A stretch of 64,000 nucleotides of DNA from Sphingobacterium tabacisoli. GTDB taxonomy: Bacteria; Bacteroidota; Bacteroidia; Sphingobacteriales; Sphingobacteriaceae. Shown here piece after piece: positions 46,183 through 55,421 of the stretch. Each line of letters opens with the position of its first letter. The first letter of the stretch is position 1. The DNA is taken from assembly GCF_017908035.1 (NCBI RefSeq), contig NZ_JAEQMU010000002.1, forward strand, positions 660,743 to 724,742. The letters are read 5' to 3'. The notes under the pieces were generated by a model. That model was not told the origin of the DNA. It searched no databases and was given only the letters and a program-made list of their open reading frames with translations. The position numbers and the translations under genes are program-made.

Positions 46183-46223
46183 AGCGTAATCTAACAGGGG
46201 CTACTTGTTAGATTACGCTTTAT
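46183..46223 (+). terminator. Terminator of module 2
   Basis: A perfect 14-bp stem AGCGTAATCTAACA / TGTTAGATTACGCT with a 9-base loop, followed by TTATGTT, begins 18 bases after the stop of the module 2 thioredoxin gene. It separates modules 2 and 3. Confidence 0.8.
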
Positions 46224-46316
46224 GTTGACTCTTCTTTCGGGATATTGGACGAATAGACTTTGGATTCCCTTGTATAAATGTTTAATATTGCGGTATATAA
46301 TCTATACAAGTCCTAA

Positions 46317-46904
46317 ATGTCCCAAAGCGATAACAACGACGAAGTCCATTTATTGAAGGAACTGCGTGAAGGAGATCATGCCGCATTTGCTTGTATTTAC
46401 GACCGCTATTGGAAGCGCATGCTCTTGATTGCTTGGAATCACACCCGTGACGAAAGCCTTGCGGAGGATATTGTGCATGAGGTATTTCTAAAACTCTGGG
46501 ACAATCGAGACAATTACCAAATTACGAATATAGAAGGCTTTCTTGTTACGGCAATAAAATTCACAGTTTTCAATAGCTATCGCAAAGAGAAAAATAGAAA
46601 GCGTTTAGATGGAGTGCAAGATAATGCACAACTCATTCAGGATGATGAGAAGGAATGGGACGGCATTTTTCTCCAAGAATATATCGATGGTGTGGTAGAG
46701 CAGATGCCCGAAAAATGTAAGATTGTCTTCAAACATAGTAGAGAAGAGGGATTGAAAAATTCAGAAATAGCTGTTTTGTTAAATATTTCCGAAAAGGGAG
46801 TTGAAGCCAATTTAACCCGAGCTATTAAAATTCTAAAGAAGCGCATGGAGAAAGACGGATTATACCTTTTTATCTCAGCCTACCTGATCGATCGCATGAT
46901 TTAA
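46317..46904 (+). CDS. ECF sigma factor, FecI-like (module 3)
   Basis: 195 residues. Region 2 shows DHAAFACIYDRYWKRMLLIAW and AEDIVHEVFLKLWDNRDNY; region 4 shows MPEKCKIVFKHSREEGLKNSE, then the HTH AVLLNISEKGVEANLTRAI. The -EKGVEAN- recognition helix differs from the other three sigmas (QTVTTH, ETVKSH, ETVKKH), so it probably reads a different promoter. fecR follows after 80 bases. Confidence 0.92.
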   Translation: MSQSDNNDEVHLLKELREGDHAAFACIYDRYWKRMLLIAWNHTRDESLAEDIVHEVFLKLWDNRDNYQITNIEGFLVTAIKFTVFNSYRKEKNRKRLDGVQDNAQLIQDDEKEWDGIFLQEYIDGVVEQMPEKCKIVFKHSREEGLKNSEIAVLLNISEKGVEANLTRAIKILKKRMEKDGLYLFISAYLIDRMI

Positions 46905-46984
46905 TCTTGATTTAACTTTTTTATAATATTGATGTAGGGTCTTTTCTGTTTTGTTACTTATACTAAATAGATGACCCGAATTAC

Positions 46985-48115
46985 ATGGATAGAGATCAAA
47001 TTTTATCTTTAATAGAAAAGCTGCGCGCCAATACCATTTCTATACAGGAGCATGATGAGCTTTTAGCTTGGTATAGAGCGGTATCCTATCAGGATGCGGT
47101 GTATCCTTCGGAAGAACAGCAAGTTAAAACTAAGATTTTGTACCGCTTGATGACCAATACAGGATTTGTACACCAGCTCCACAAGAAGCGAAGCATTAGA
47201 CGTATCTGGTATCGCGCCGCGGCAGCCTGTATCCTTTTTCTATTTATGGGATCGGCTTATTATTGGATTTCCCAAGAAAAGACCAATGAGCAGTTGGTTG
47301 TAAAGCAAAATGTGGTAGACTATCTTCCTGGTGGCAATAAAGCCCAATTGATTTTAGAAGATGGATCTAAAATTGACCTAGATGGGGATCAGTCTTCCCT
47401 TTTGGTTGGCGATGAGGTCACCTATGCTGATGGTTCATCTGTGGCTTCAAAAATTCCAGAAAGTAAACCGTCAGGCCGATTACAGTTGGTCACCCCACGC
47501 GGCGGACAATATCAGATCACACTCTCCGACGGCACAAAAGTATGGCTCAATTCAGACTCCCACTTAAAATACCCACTTCATTTCACTGCTGCAGAGCGTA
47601 CTATCGAACTTGAAGGGGAGGCCTATTTTGAGGTTGCGCATAATCATAAACCGTTTATCGTCAAGACAGATCGACAAATCATCCAAGTATTGGGCACAAA
47701 ATTCAATGTCTCCAGTTATAGCGAGAATACAGTCGCTACGACGACCTTGTTAGAAGGAAGCGTCCGCGTAAACACTTCCTATGGAAACAATTTGCTCATG
47801 CCCGGTCATGAGTTGGTCGTTACCACCTCGGGGACTAAGATGAACGAAGTATATGCCAAAGACGCCATCGCTTGGAAGGACGGACTTTTTGTCTTCGACA
47901 ACATCACCTTAGATGGTGTAATGGATAAGGTGTCTAGATGGTACAATGTGGATATTCATTTCGCCGATGAAAGCCTGAAGAAGGAATTAGTTTTTGCGGT
48001 CATTAAAAAATCAAAAAGCGTATCCGTCGTACTGGACAAAATTGCCAGCACAGGAGTTGCTAATTTCAGAGTAGATCGTGGGCGTATCAGTGTTACTAAC
48101 AAATCAAAAAAATAA
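46985..48115 (+). CDS. FecR-family anti-sigma regulator (module 3)
   Basis: 376 residues. A cytoplasmic N-terminus, a transmembrane helix at about 78-95 (AAAACILFLFMGSAYYWI), FecR domain (QITLSDGTKVWLNSDSHLKY, GEAYFEVAHNHKPFIV, VLGTKFNVSSYSEN) and a C-terminal DUF4974 domain (TLDGVMDKVSRWYNVDIHF). It is a partner of the sigma encoded at 46317 and the SusC encoded at 48286. Confidence 0.92.
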   Translation: MDRDQILSLIEKLRANTISIQEHDELLAWYRAVSYQDAVYPSEEQQVKTKILYRLMTNTGFVHQLHKKRSIRRIWYRAAAACILFLFMGSAYYWISQEKTNEQLVVKQNVVDYLPGGNKAQLILEDGSKIDLDGDQSSLLVGDEVTYADGSSVASKIPESKPSGRLQLVTPRGGQYQITLSDGTKVWLNSDSHLKYPLHFTAAERTIELEGEAYFEVAHNHKPFIVKTDRQIIQVLGTKFNVSSYSENTVATTTLLEGSVRVNTSYGNNLLMPGHELVVTTSGTKMNEVYAKDAIAWKDGLFVFDNITLDGVMDKVSRWYNVDIHFADESLKKELVFAVIKKSKSVSVVLDKIASTGVANFRVDRGRISVTNKSKK

Positions 48116-48173
48116 ATTAAAGTCCTTTATTATGAAGAATACAAATGCCCCCTAATGTCCATATGCCGGAATG

Positions 48174-48207
48174 AAAAGGGCTCCATCCTGCAAGTCGAAG
48201 CCCTTTT
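48174..48207 (+). terminator. Terminator-like hairpin in the FecR-SusC leader (module 3)
   Basis: Stem AAAAGGGCT / AGCCCTTTT, 9 bp, 16-base loop, 59 bases after the FecR stop. The 3' arm itself ends in four T, so it could terminate or pause transcription between fecR and susC. Confidence 0.6.
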
Positions 48208-48245
48208 ACTGTTCTGTATAGAATTTACACAGTATAATTAATCAT

Positions 48246-48266
48246 CCCTATTCAAATCTAATAGGG
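48246..48266 (+). promoter_or_regulatory. Small hairpin 20 bases before the module 3 susC start
   Basis: A perfect 7-bp stem CCCTATT / AATAGGG with a 7-base loop ends 19 bases before the ATG at 48286. It is close enough to influence ribosome access. Nothing comparable is seen this near the start in the other modules. Confidence 0.45.
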
Positions 48267-48285
48267 CAACTAATCACATTAACAA

Positions 48286-51200
48286 ATGTACAAAATTAAC
48301 CTAAAAAGCGTTAAAAGACTTCGGTATGTGCCGCTGTCAAGACTATTTCGCATTATGAAATTAACCATTTTATTCCTGCTTATTGGATTTATACAGGTCA
48401 GCGCTGCCTCATATGGGCAGACTCTTTCCATCAAAAAGCAGGACATGACCTATCGGCAGCTGTTCAAAGAGATTAGTAGTCAGACTGGGTTTGAGATCTT
48501 ACTCCACAGCACCAATTTTGATGTCAATAAGCGTGTCGACGTGGATTTCAAGAGTATGCCTTTAATGACCGCGCTCTCTTGGATCAAATCAAAGGAAAAC
48601 TTAGATTTTAAAATTGAAGGACAAAGTATTTTACTGCGGACGCTAGATAAAGAAATTATGCCTAAAGAGTCACAGCAAATGGAACGAGTGAGGGGGACGG
48701 TTACAGACGGAGGCGGTAAGCCTTTGGCTGGCGTGACGGTAAAGGTGAAAGGAAAAAATACCAGCGCCGTAACAAATGAGAAAGGCGAGTTCAGTGTACT
48801 TGTTGTACTCAATCAAGATGTTTTGCTGGTCAGTATGATCGGTTACAACCCAAGAGAAGTTAAAGTAAATTCAAGTACGCCACTTTCGGTTAAACTTCAA
48901 ATTCAGCAAACCGATATTGAAGATGTAACAGTGACGGTGAATACCGGATACCAACGAATTCGACCCGAGCAGAGCACCGGAGCCATCGCTACCCTAGGAG
49001 AGAAGGAATATAGCTCGCGGATCAATACCAATTTTTTAGACGGTTTGACCAATAGATTGCCTGGCCTCATGATCAACAACGACGTACAGTTTACCAGTAA
49101 TGGTACTTCTCGCCCCTTGTTCAATATACGAGGAATCTCGACAATGTCGGCCAATCAAAGTCCGCTGATCGTGGTCGATGGCTATCCTACAGAGCTGACG
49201 CTGGATATGCTTGATCCGAACGAGATATCGTCAGTGACTATTCTTAAAGATGCTGCTGCGGCTACCGTATACGGAGTCAGAGCTTCCAACGGTGTTATTG
49301 TGGTAAATAGAAAGCAAGCTGCTATAGGGAAGCCTAAGTTTGCTTTTCGAGCAACAGCGGGTATCCGGCCTAGTGAGAATTATAACCGCTACAGATGGGA
49401 TGACAATCAGTCCGAAGTAGTCATGGCTTACCAAAAGAGCTTGCATTCTGCCAATATCAATTCAAATACGTGGCATCAAGCGATAACCGCTACCTTGGGT
49501 CGAGAGCAACGACCAGAACCATTCTTTATCCTGGCACAATTGGCCGGAAAGGCAATTACACAGGAACAGGCGGATCAACGATTTGCTGAACTAATGAGTT
49601 ACGATAACAAGAACGATTATCGTAAATTATTCTTACAGACTGCGGTCAACCAGACCTACAATTTTAATGTTTCCGGTGGAAGTGACAAGGCTACATATTA
49701 TCTGACGGCAAACTATATTAATAATCGCCCCAATTCGATTGCGAATAAGAACAGTAGATTTATGCTTTCTGGTAGGAGTAACCTCAAGCTGTCCCAAAAA
49801 TTGTCTCTCGAATTTACGACAGATTATCAAGAACAGTTTGCCAAAAGCTCACCGGTGCCCGGTATAGCTTCCATGGCACCTTACGAGCGCTTACAGGACC
49901 TCTCAGGTGCTCCCAATTTTATAACGGGATCTGGTATATCCCCGGTGTACAATTCCTACTTGGTATCTCAGGGCTTATACGATCAGTTGTATTATCCCCT
50001 TGTTGATGTCAATGAGATCAACGATAAGACAAACTCGGCAAATAATCGATTCACAGCCAATTTTAACTATAAGCTTGGACATGGTTTTGATCTGTCCTTC
50101 GGCGGTATTTATGAGACGTCCCGTGCCGATGTCAATTACCTGGCATCAGAACAATCTTCAGTTGCTAGGCGCTACGTCAATAGTTATGCGACCCGTAGTA
50201 CAGATGGAATCTTAAACTTTCCGGTTCCTAGAGGCGGTTTTTTAAGACAGGATGATACCAAGACCAGCAGTTATACCGGACGTGCGCAGTTAAATTACAA
50301 TAAGACCTTTAAAGAAGTACATACGGTCAATGCCATTGCTGGAGCAGAGGTTAGAAACTTGGTCTACAAAAGTCACCGTTCTTCTTATTTTGGATACAAT
50401 GACGAGACCCTACTGCACCAACCTGTAGATTATGCTAGTATTGCGACGGGTATGATTAGAGGAACCTATAATCTACCCTCCGCGCTTCAAAATAATTTCA
50501 ACAGCTTATTTGATCAGCAATATGTCGAGGATCGGTTTATATCGGCTTATACCAATATGGTATATTCGTATAAGGATACCTATTCACTCACCGGTAGCAT
50601 GCGTATCGATCAGTCTAATCTTTTCGGTACCGATCCAAAGTATAAGTATAAGCCATTATGGTCTCTGGGAGCCGCTTGGAATATTCATAAGGAGAGTTTT
50701 ATGCAACATATAGATGCTATCGATCAATTAAAATTGCGCGCTGCATATGGTTTTAATGGAAATGTTGCCAAGATGTCTTTACCAGAGGTCGTCGCACAAT
50801 CTGCCTTGAATCAATTCACCTTCCCACGATCGACCTCTTTAGAACTAGCTTCGTACGCCAATAGTAGCCTACGTTGGGAACAGACAAAAAACATAAATAT
50901 CGGGTTAGATTACGGCCTGTTGAAAAATATCAGCGGAAGTATTGACCTCTATAAGAAAAAGAGTACGGATTTGCTGGGGTCGGCACTTATTGATCCGACC
51001 ATCGGGGTCAGCCCTTCGCTCATCAATAAAGCAAATATAAATAATACCGGAATTGAGTTTGCACTACGAGCCGATTGGATAGCTACCGATAAGCTTAATT
51101 GGAATACAGGCCTTATATTGGCTAGAAATACAAGCAAAGTAGCCGAAGTATACCAACGCGGCGATTATAACCCCGAGACACTTCAAGCTATAGGTTTTGT

Positions 51201-51861
51201 CAAGGGGTATCCTGTAGGTGCGCTATTTTCGCACAGGTGGGTAGGGCTTGACGGAGCGGGCTATCCGATCATTAAAGATGATCAAGGTAAAGAGTTCAGC
51301 ACCAATGTCAATATTCCTAATAATGGGATGTATGAGTTGATGCGTAGAGAGGATTCCGGACTCACGTATTACCAAGGGTCTTCGATTCCAACTTTCAATG
51401 CCGGCCTTAGTAATCGCGTAGACATCGGTAACTTCTACATTTTTGCGATGATCAACTACTACGGCGGTTTCAAGACCCGAATACCAAGAGCAAATCCATC
51501 ATTATTACGACCATTAGAAGGAGCGGGCTCTTACTGGAAGCAGGCCGGTGATGAAAATACAACGGACGTAATGGCACTGGTAGCATTCGAAAAAGATAAT
51601 CCTAGAAATGCTTACAACTATGCGGATACTTACGTGGTCAATGGGGCATACATTACCCTAGGTGATTTGACGTTATCGTACAACTTCAATCAAAGTTCTT
51701 TCATCAAGCGCGCGAGGTTTACCAATTTTGAAGTCAAGGCGCAAGCTTCCAACCTTTGGACCAAAGGGTTTAACAGCGCCAATTATAGTGTAGCGACAGG
51801 TAGCTACCAAAAGACATACATGACACCTACTTACACGCTGGGCATTTTTACCAATTTTTAA
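48286..51861 (+). CDS. SusC/RagA-family TonB-dependent transporter with STN domain (module 3)
   Basis: 1191 residues. Signal peptide core MKLTILFLLIGFIQVSA, STN domain (about 45-115), carboxypeptidase-regulatory-like domain (about 128-195; GTVTDGGGKPLAGVTVKVKG), plug with LDGLTNRLPGLMINNDVQF and GISTMSANQSPLIVVDG, and a barrel ending YTLGIFTNF. The plug differs from those of modules 1 and 2, so a different substrate is likely. It is encoded with a SusD and an additional F5/8C surface lipoprotein. Confidence 0.93.
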   Translation: MYKINLKSVKRLRYVPLSRLFRIMKLTILFLLIGFIQVSAASYGQTLSIKKQDMTYRQLFKEISSQTGFEILLHSTNFDVNKRVDVDFKSMPLMTALSWIKSKENLDFKIEGQSILLRTLDKEIMPKESQQMERVRGTVTDGGGKPLAGVTVKVKGKNTSAVTNEKGEFSVLVVLNQDVLLVSMIGYNPREVKVNSSTPLSVKLQIQQTDIEDVTVTVNTGYQRIRPEQSTGAIATLGEKEYSSRINTNFLDGLTNRLPGLMINNDVQFTSNGTSRPLFNIRGISTMSANQSPLIVVDGYPTELTLDMLDPNEISSVTILKDAAAATVYGVRASNGVIVVNRKQAAIGKPKFAFRATAGIRPSENYNRYRWDDNQSEVVMAYQKSLHSANINSNTWHQAITATLGREQRPEPFFILAQLAGKAITQEQADQRFAELMSYDNKNDYRKLFLQTAVNQTYNFNVSGGSDKATYYLTANYINNRPNSIANKNSRFMLSGRSNLKLSQKLSLEFTTDYQEQFAKSSPVPGIASMAPYERLQDLSGAPNFITGSGISPVYNSYLVSQGLYDQLYYPLVDVNEINDKTNSANNRFTANFNYKLGHGFDLSFGGIYETSRADVNYLASEQSSVARRYVNSYATRSTDGILNFPVPRGGFLRQDDTKTSSYTGRAQLNYNKTFKEVHTVNAIAGAEVRNLVYKSHRSSYFGYNDETLLHQPVDYASIATGMIRGTYNLPSALQNNFNSLFDQQYVEDRFISAYTNMVYSYKDTYSLTGSMRIDQSNLFGTDPKYKYKPLWSLGAAWNIHKESFMQHIDAIDQLKLRAAYGFNGNVAKMSLPEVVAQSALNQFTFPRSTSLELASYANSSLRWEQTKNINIGLDYGLLKNISGSIDLYKKKSTDLLGSALIDPTIGVSPSLINKANINNTGIEFALRADWIATDKLNWNTGLILARNTSKVAEVYQRGDYNPETLQAIGFVKGYPVGALFSHRWVGLDGAGYPIIKDDQGKEFSTNVNIPNNGMYELMRREDSGLTYYQGSSIPTFNAGLSNRVDIGNFYIFAMINYYGGFKTRIPRANPSLLRPLEGAGSYWKQAGDENTTDVMALVAFEKDNPRNAYNYADTYVVNGAYITLGDLTLSYNFNQSSFIKRARFTNFEVKAQASNLWTKGFNSANYSVATGSYQKTYMTPTYTLGIFTNF

Positions 51862-51871
51862 ATTTAGAGCG

Positions 51872-53239
51872 ATGAAAATAAATAAAAACATGATCATTCT
51901 ATTTGTTGCAATAACCAGTCTCCTTACCGGATGCGACAAATATTTAGATATAACCCCCAAGGGCAAAAGGCTACTTACCACGGTCGCAGACTACGACCAG
52001 TGGATGAATAGTGATCTTTTGATTAATACAGTAGGGCAAGCATTTAATACATTGAATCTCTTAAGTGATAATGTAGATAATGTCAATATAACCAATCCCC
52101 CTACAGCACAGTATGACCTGATTTACTCTTGGTCCCAACAATTTTCAGCGGATATGCAGGCCACTCCCGTATTCTGGGGTGATCATTATGCGATCATCAA
52201 TCATTTCAATACCGTAATACTGGGTATTGATCAAGCTACAGGTGGTACAAATGTGCAGAAGAAAAGTTTAAAGGCAGAGGCGCTTCTTGGAAGGGCATAC
52301 GAATACTTTTATTTAGTCAATCTATATGGCAGACCATACGATAGCGAGACAGCGGACAAGGACCTGGCAGTGCCTTTTGTGGTTTCCAACGATGTATCAC
52401 AGCTCGTACCCGATAGAAGCACAGTTGCAGATGTTAACCAGCGTATTATTGAAGATTTAAATTTTGCCGTCAACGATCTGCCTGCGGACAACAGCACAAA
52501 TAGATTTAGAGGCTCAAAAGCCGCAGCCTATAGTTTACTGGCACGAATATATTTCTATCAGCGCAATTACGTAGAAGCCCAGAAAAATGCAGCATTAGCG
52601 CTTGATTTTACCAATGCCACGATGCTCGATCTGAATGAACCGATTACCTCTGTACAGGTCAGTATACGACGCGACGTGATTTATGGACGAATGTTTATGG
52701 GAAGTAATACGGTCGCTTTGGAATATATGCAGTCTTTTGCCGAAAATGATCTTCGCGTGCGTACTTTTTATAATAGTGCAGACGATTATACGTTTATCGA
52801 AAGAGGCGCTACCCAATATTCACCTTTGCAAGTGACACCTCAGTTTATTTACGAAAACTCGGGCACATCCGTACAGGAGATGAAATTAATTATTGCCGAG
52901 TGTGCCGCTCGCGGAGGTGACCTTACCCTGGCTTTGAAGCATCTGGAGGAACTGCAAAAAAATAGATTGGATCGCGAGACCTATGAGCCTTATTATTCGA
53001 ACGATAAAGAGTCTGTTTTACAAGAGGTCTTATTGGAAAGAAATCGTGAGCTAGGTTTTAGTGGTCTTCGTTGGTTCGATATGCGTCGCTTGGATAAAGA
53101 AAATCGAATGCCAACCATATATAGACGCGATGCTCAGGAGAATATCATTTTTACATTGCCCCCCAAAGGCGATAGGTATACGCTCCAAATACCGATACAG
53201 GCTTTAAGCTTCAATCCGGGGATGCAACAAAATCCTTAA
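51872..53239 (+). CDS. SusD/RagB-family surface lipoprotein (module 3)
   Basis: 455 residues, the shortest of the four SusDs here. Lipoprotein signal with C21 (SLLTGCDKYLDITPKG). C-terminal SusD features are EMKLIIAECAARGGDLTLAL, VLLERNRELGFSGLRWFDM and RRLDKEN. It starts 10 bases after susC. It binds the substrate on the cell surface together with the SusC encoded at 48286. Confidence 0.92.
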   Translation: MKINKNMIILFVAITSLLTGCDKYLDITPKGKRLLTTVADYDQWMNSDLLINTVGQAFNTLNLLSDNVDNVNITNPPTAQYDLIYSWSQQFSADMQATPVFWGDHYAIINHFNTVILGIDQATGGTNVQKKSLKAEALLGRAYEYFYLVNLYGRPYDSETADKDLAVPFVVSNDVSQLVPDRSTVADVNQRIIEDLNFAVNDLPADNSTNRFRGSKAAAYSLLARIYFYQRNYVEAQKNAALALDFTNATMLDLNEPITSVQVSIRRDVIYGRMFMGSNTVALEYMQSFAENDLRVRTFYNSADDYTFIERGATQYSPLQVTPQFIYENSGTSVQEMKLIIAECAARGGDLTLALKHLEELQKNRLDRETYEPYYSNDKESVLQEVLLERNRELGFSGLRWFDMRRLDKENRMPTIYRRDAQENIIFTLPPKGDRYTLQIPIQALSFNPGMQQNP

Positions 53240-53258
53240 TCTTCACTAAAAAATAAAT

Positions 53259-54188
53259 ATGAAAGCAAATTTTATATATAGCCTTGTTGTTACCAGTCTT
53301 TTGATAATAGGATGTCATAAAGATTCGGATAGCTCAAAACTACCCGAAGGGCAGGTTGGCATAAAGAATCCAGCGGGTAAAGATACCATAGAGATGCCTT
53401 TGTCTATTTTAAAGGACTCCGCAATTGTATTAAATTTTAATGCAGAGCTGTCGGGCAAATCATCGTACGATCATTTGGTCAAGTTTTCCATCGATACGAA
53501 TCAAATGACAAACTATCGCGCGCGTTATGGTAAAGCCGAAGTACTACCTCACACTTCCTATCTGTTTTTGAAACAGTTCGCTTCACTTCCCGCTGGTGCT
53601 TCCGTTTCGGAGGCAGCAACACTCAATATCGGGCTACAGACCAAGTTGACAGAATATACGACTTATGTACTACCTGTCGTGGTCGAGTCTTTGGATGGTA
53701 ATCCGGATGTGATCGATAAACGTGTTCTTTATCATGTATTTAAAACTGGTCGTCCACTTTTTATCAAGAAGGAAGGTTGGACCCTTGTGAATTTTTCTAC
53801 GCAAGGATCGGCTTTACCGGCGACAAATGTTCTGGATGCCAGCCTGACCACCTATTGGGGATCCGGTTTTGCAATGAAGATGCCACAATGGGTGACGATC
53901 AATTTTAATAAGGATATTATTTTTAGTGCCGTCAATTATTCCTTCCCGGCAAATATGCGCTATCCAACACGTGGTGGTTATCCGACATTAATTAAGATCG
54001 AAACGAGTATGGACGGGACGACTTGGGTAGACAAAGGTAACTTTACGGGTAATTTGGTAGAGAATAGTCAAGTGCTCAATATTGGGCTTACTACAGCGCG
54101 ATACATGCGGTTCACGGTATTAGAAGCCGCTAAATTCGTCGGTACCACAGATATCGTATATATCAGTGACATTATGTTGATGCCATAA
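53259..54188 (+). CDS. Surface lipoprotein with DUF1735-like and F5/8 type C domains
   Basis: 309 residues. Lipoprotein signal with C19 (LLIIGCHKDSD). Residues about 35-160 resemble a DUF1735 (BT_3987-like) beta domain, with the Y-T-Y-V-LPVVVESL end. Residues about 170-309 are an F5/8 type C (discoidin) jelly roll: ATNVLDASLTTYWGSGF, QWVTINFNKDI, then ARYMRFTVLEAA. Such proteins are the variable third surface subunit of SusCD systems and bind ligand at the cell surface. It lies 19 bases after susD. Only module 3 has one. Confidence 0.85.
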   Translation: MKANFIYSLVVTSLLIIGCHKDSDSSKLPEGQVGIKNPAGKDTIEMPLSILKDSAIVLNFNAELSGKSSYDHLVKFSIDTNQMTNYRARYGKAEVLPHTSYLFLKQFASLPAGASVSEAATLNIGLQTKLTEYTTYVLPVVVESLDGNPDVIDKRVLYHVFKTGRPLFIKKEGWTLVNFSTQGSALPATNVLDASLTTYWGSGFAMKMPQWVTINFNKDIIFSAVNYSFPANMRYPTRGGYPTLIKIETSMDGTTWVDKGNFTGNLVENSQVLNIGLTTARYMRFTVLEAAKFVGTTDIVYISDIMLMP

Positions 54189-54197
54189 AAATAGATT

Positions 54198-55292
54198 ATG
54201 AAAAAAATAATTTTAATACTAGCTGTAGGATTGCCGTTGCTATTAAATGCGCAATCCACTTACACGGTCAAGGGGAGAATAGGTAGATTGAGTGCGCCTA
54301 GTAAAGTCTATTTGAGTTATAACAATGGCAGCACGAGCATTGCCGATTCGGCACAGCTCAATGCGGGACAGTTTAGTTTTCAAGGATCGGTCTTAGGACC
54401 GACCCTTGCAGTCCTGTCTGTTAAGCATAGTACTCCTTTGGCTTCAGCAAAGCGAAATTCAGACCTTTTAATGTTTTACCTCGAAAATTCGGAGATTTCG
54501 ATTACTGCGACAGATTCCATCAAAAATGCAACGGTACAAGGCTCCAAGACAAACGACGACGAGAAACTGTTGAAAAGCTTACAGCAGCCCTATCTGTCTA
54601 AGATTGAATCCTCAAAGGGAATGCACCAATCAGGAGATATTTCCGTAAAACAGTATCAGCAGGGCCTGAAGAATGTAACACGTAAGTTTATAAAACAGCG
54701 TCCTCATTCAATTGTGGCGCTCCGAGCATTTAGGAAGACGGAATTGGCCTATAACTTTGATCCCGATACTGCCGCGTTGATTTTTGAAGCATTTTCTCCC
54801 GAGATGAAAGAGAGTGTTTATGGAAAGGAACTGGCCGAGATAATCAAAGTCGGACTGGAGACCAACCGCGGTATGCTGGCTATCGAAGTTGCCGAACCTG
54901 ATACTTTAGGGAATATGGTTAAGCTATCGGATTTTAGAGGAAAGTATGTCTTGTTGGATTTTTGGGCATCTTGGTGTGCTCCATGTAGAGCAGAGCATCC
55001 CCATTTGATAAAGGCGTACCAGCAGTATAGTAATAATGGGTTCGACATCTTAAGCGTTTCCTTGGACAACCAGCATTCCAAGCAAGCATGGCTTGCTGCG
55101 ATCAAAAAGGATGGTCTTCTATGGACGCAGGTATCAGAGCTTACAGGTTTCAATAGCAAAGCTTCCAAAGACTATGGGATAAAGGCTATTCCTTCCAATT
55201 TTTTAATAGATCCCGACGGAAAGATCATAGCACGGAATCTCCGAGGTCATGAATTAGAAGAAAAGCTTTCAGGCCTATTGAGTCGTAATTAG
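54198..55292 (+). CDS. DUF4369/TlpA-type thioredoxin (module 3), CAPC
   Basis: 364 residues. Signal peptide 1-18 (LLLNAQ), DUF4369-like beta domain (about 20-120), helical linker, and thioredoxin fold with W-C260-A-P-C263 in FWASWCAPCRAEHP; cis-proline region AIPSNFLIDP. Closely related in layout to the genes at 26367 and 55422. It starts 9 bases after the F5/8C lipoprotein gene and ends module 3. Confidence 0.9.
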   Translation: MKKIILILAVGLPLLLNAQSTYTVKGRIGRLSAPSKVYLSYNNGSTSIADSAQLNAGQFSFQGSVLGPTLAVLSVKHSTPLASAKRNSDLLMFYLENSEISITATDSIKNATVQGSKTNDDEKLLKSLQQPYLSKIESSKGMHQSGDISVKQYQQGLKNVTRKFIKQRPHSIVALRAFRKTELAYNFDPDTAALIFEAFSPEMKESVYGKELAEIIKVGLETNRGMLAIEVAEPDTLGNMVKLSDFRGKYVLLDFWASWCAPCRAEHPHLIKAYQQYSNNGFDILSVSLDNQHSKQAWLAAIKKDGLLWTQVSELTGFNSKASKDYGIKAIPSNFLIDPDGKIIARNLRGHELEEKLSGLLSRN

Positions 55293-55386
55293 ATCAACAA
55301 GTATAATCTTCGTGTCGTTTCTTGTTTAGACTGTTATGCAGATAAAGTAGGTAGGGAGCAGATTACTGAGGATTATATTATTAATT

Positions 55387-55418
55387 AAAGAAAGAGGCTG
55401 GATACAGCCTCTTTCTTT
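55387..55418. terminator. Bidirectional terminator shared by modules 3 and 4
   Basis: A perfect 14-bp stem AAAGAAAGAGGCTG / CAGCCTCTTTCTTT closes on a GATA tetraloop, with A- and T-rich flanks on both sides. It lies between the convergent thioredoxin genes, 94 bases after one stop and 3 bases after the other. Confidence 0.85.
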
Positions 55419-55421
55419 TGA

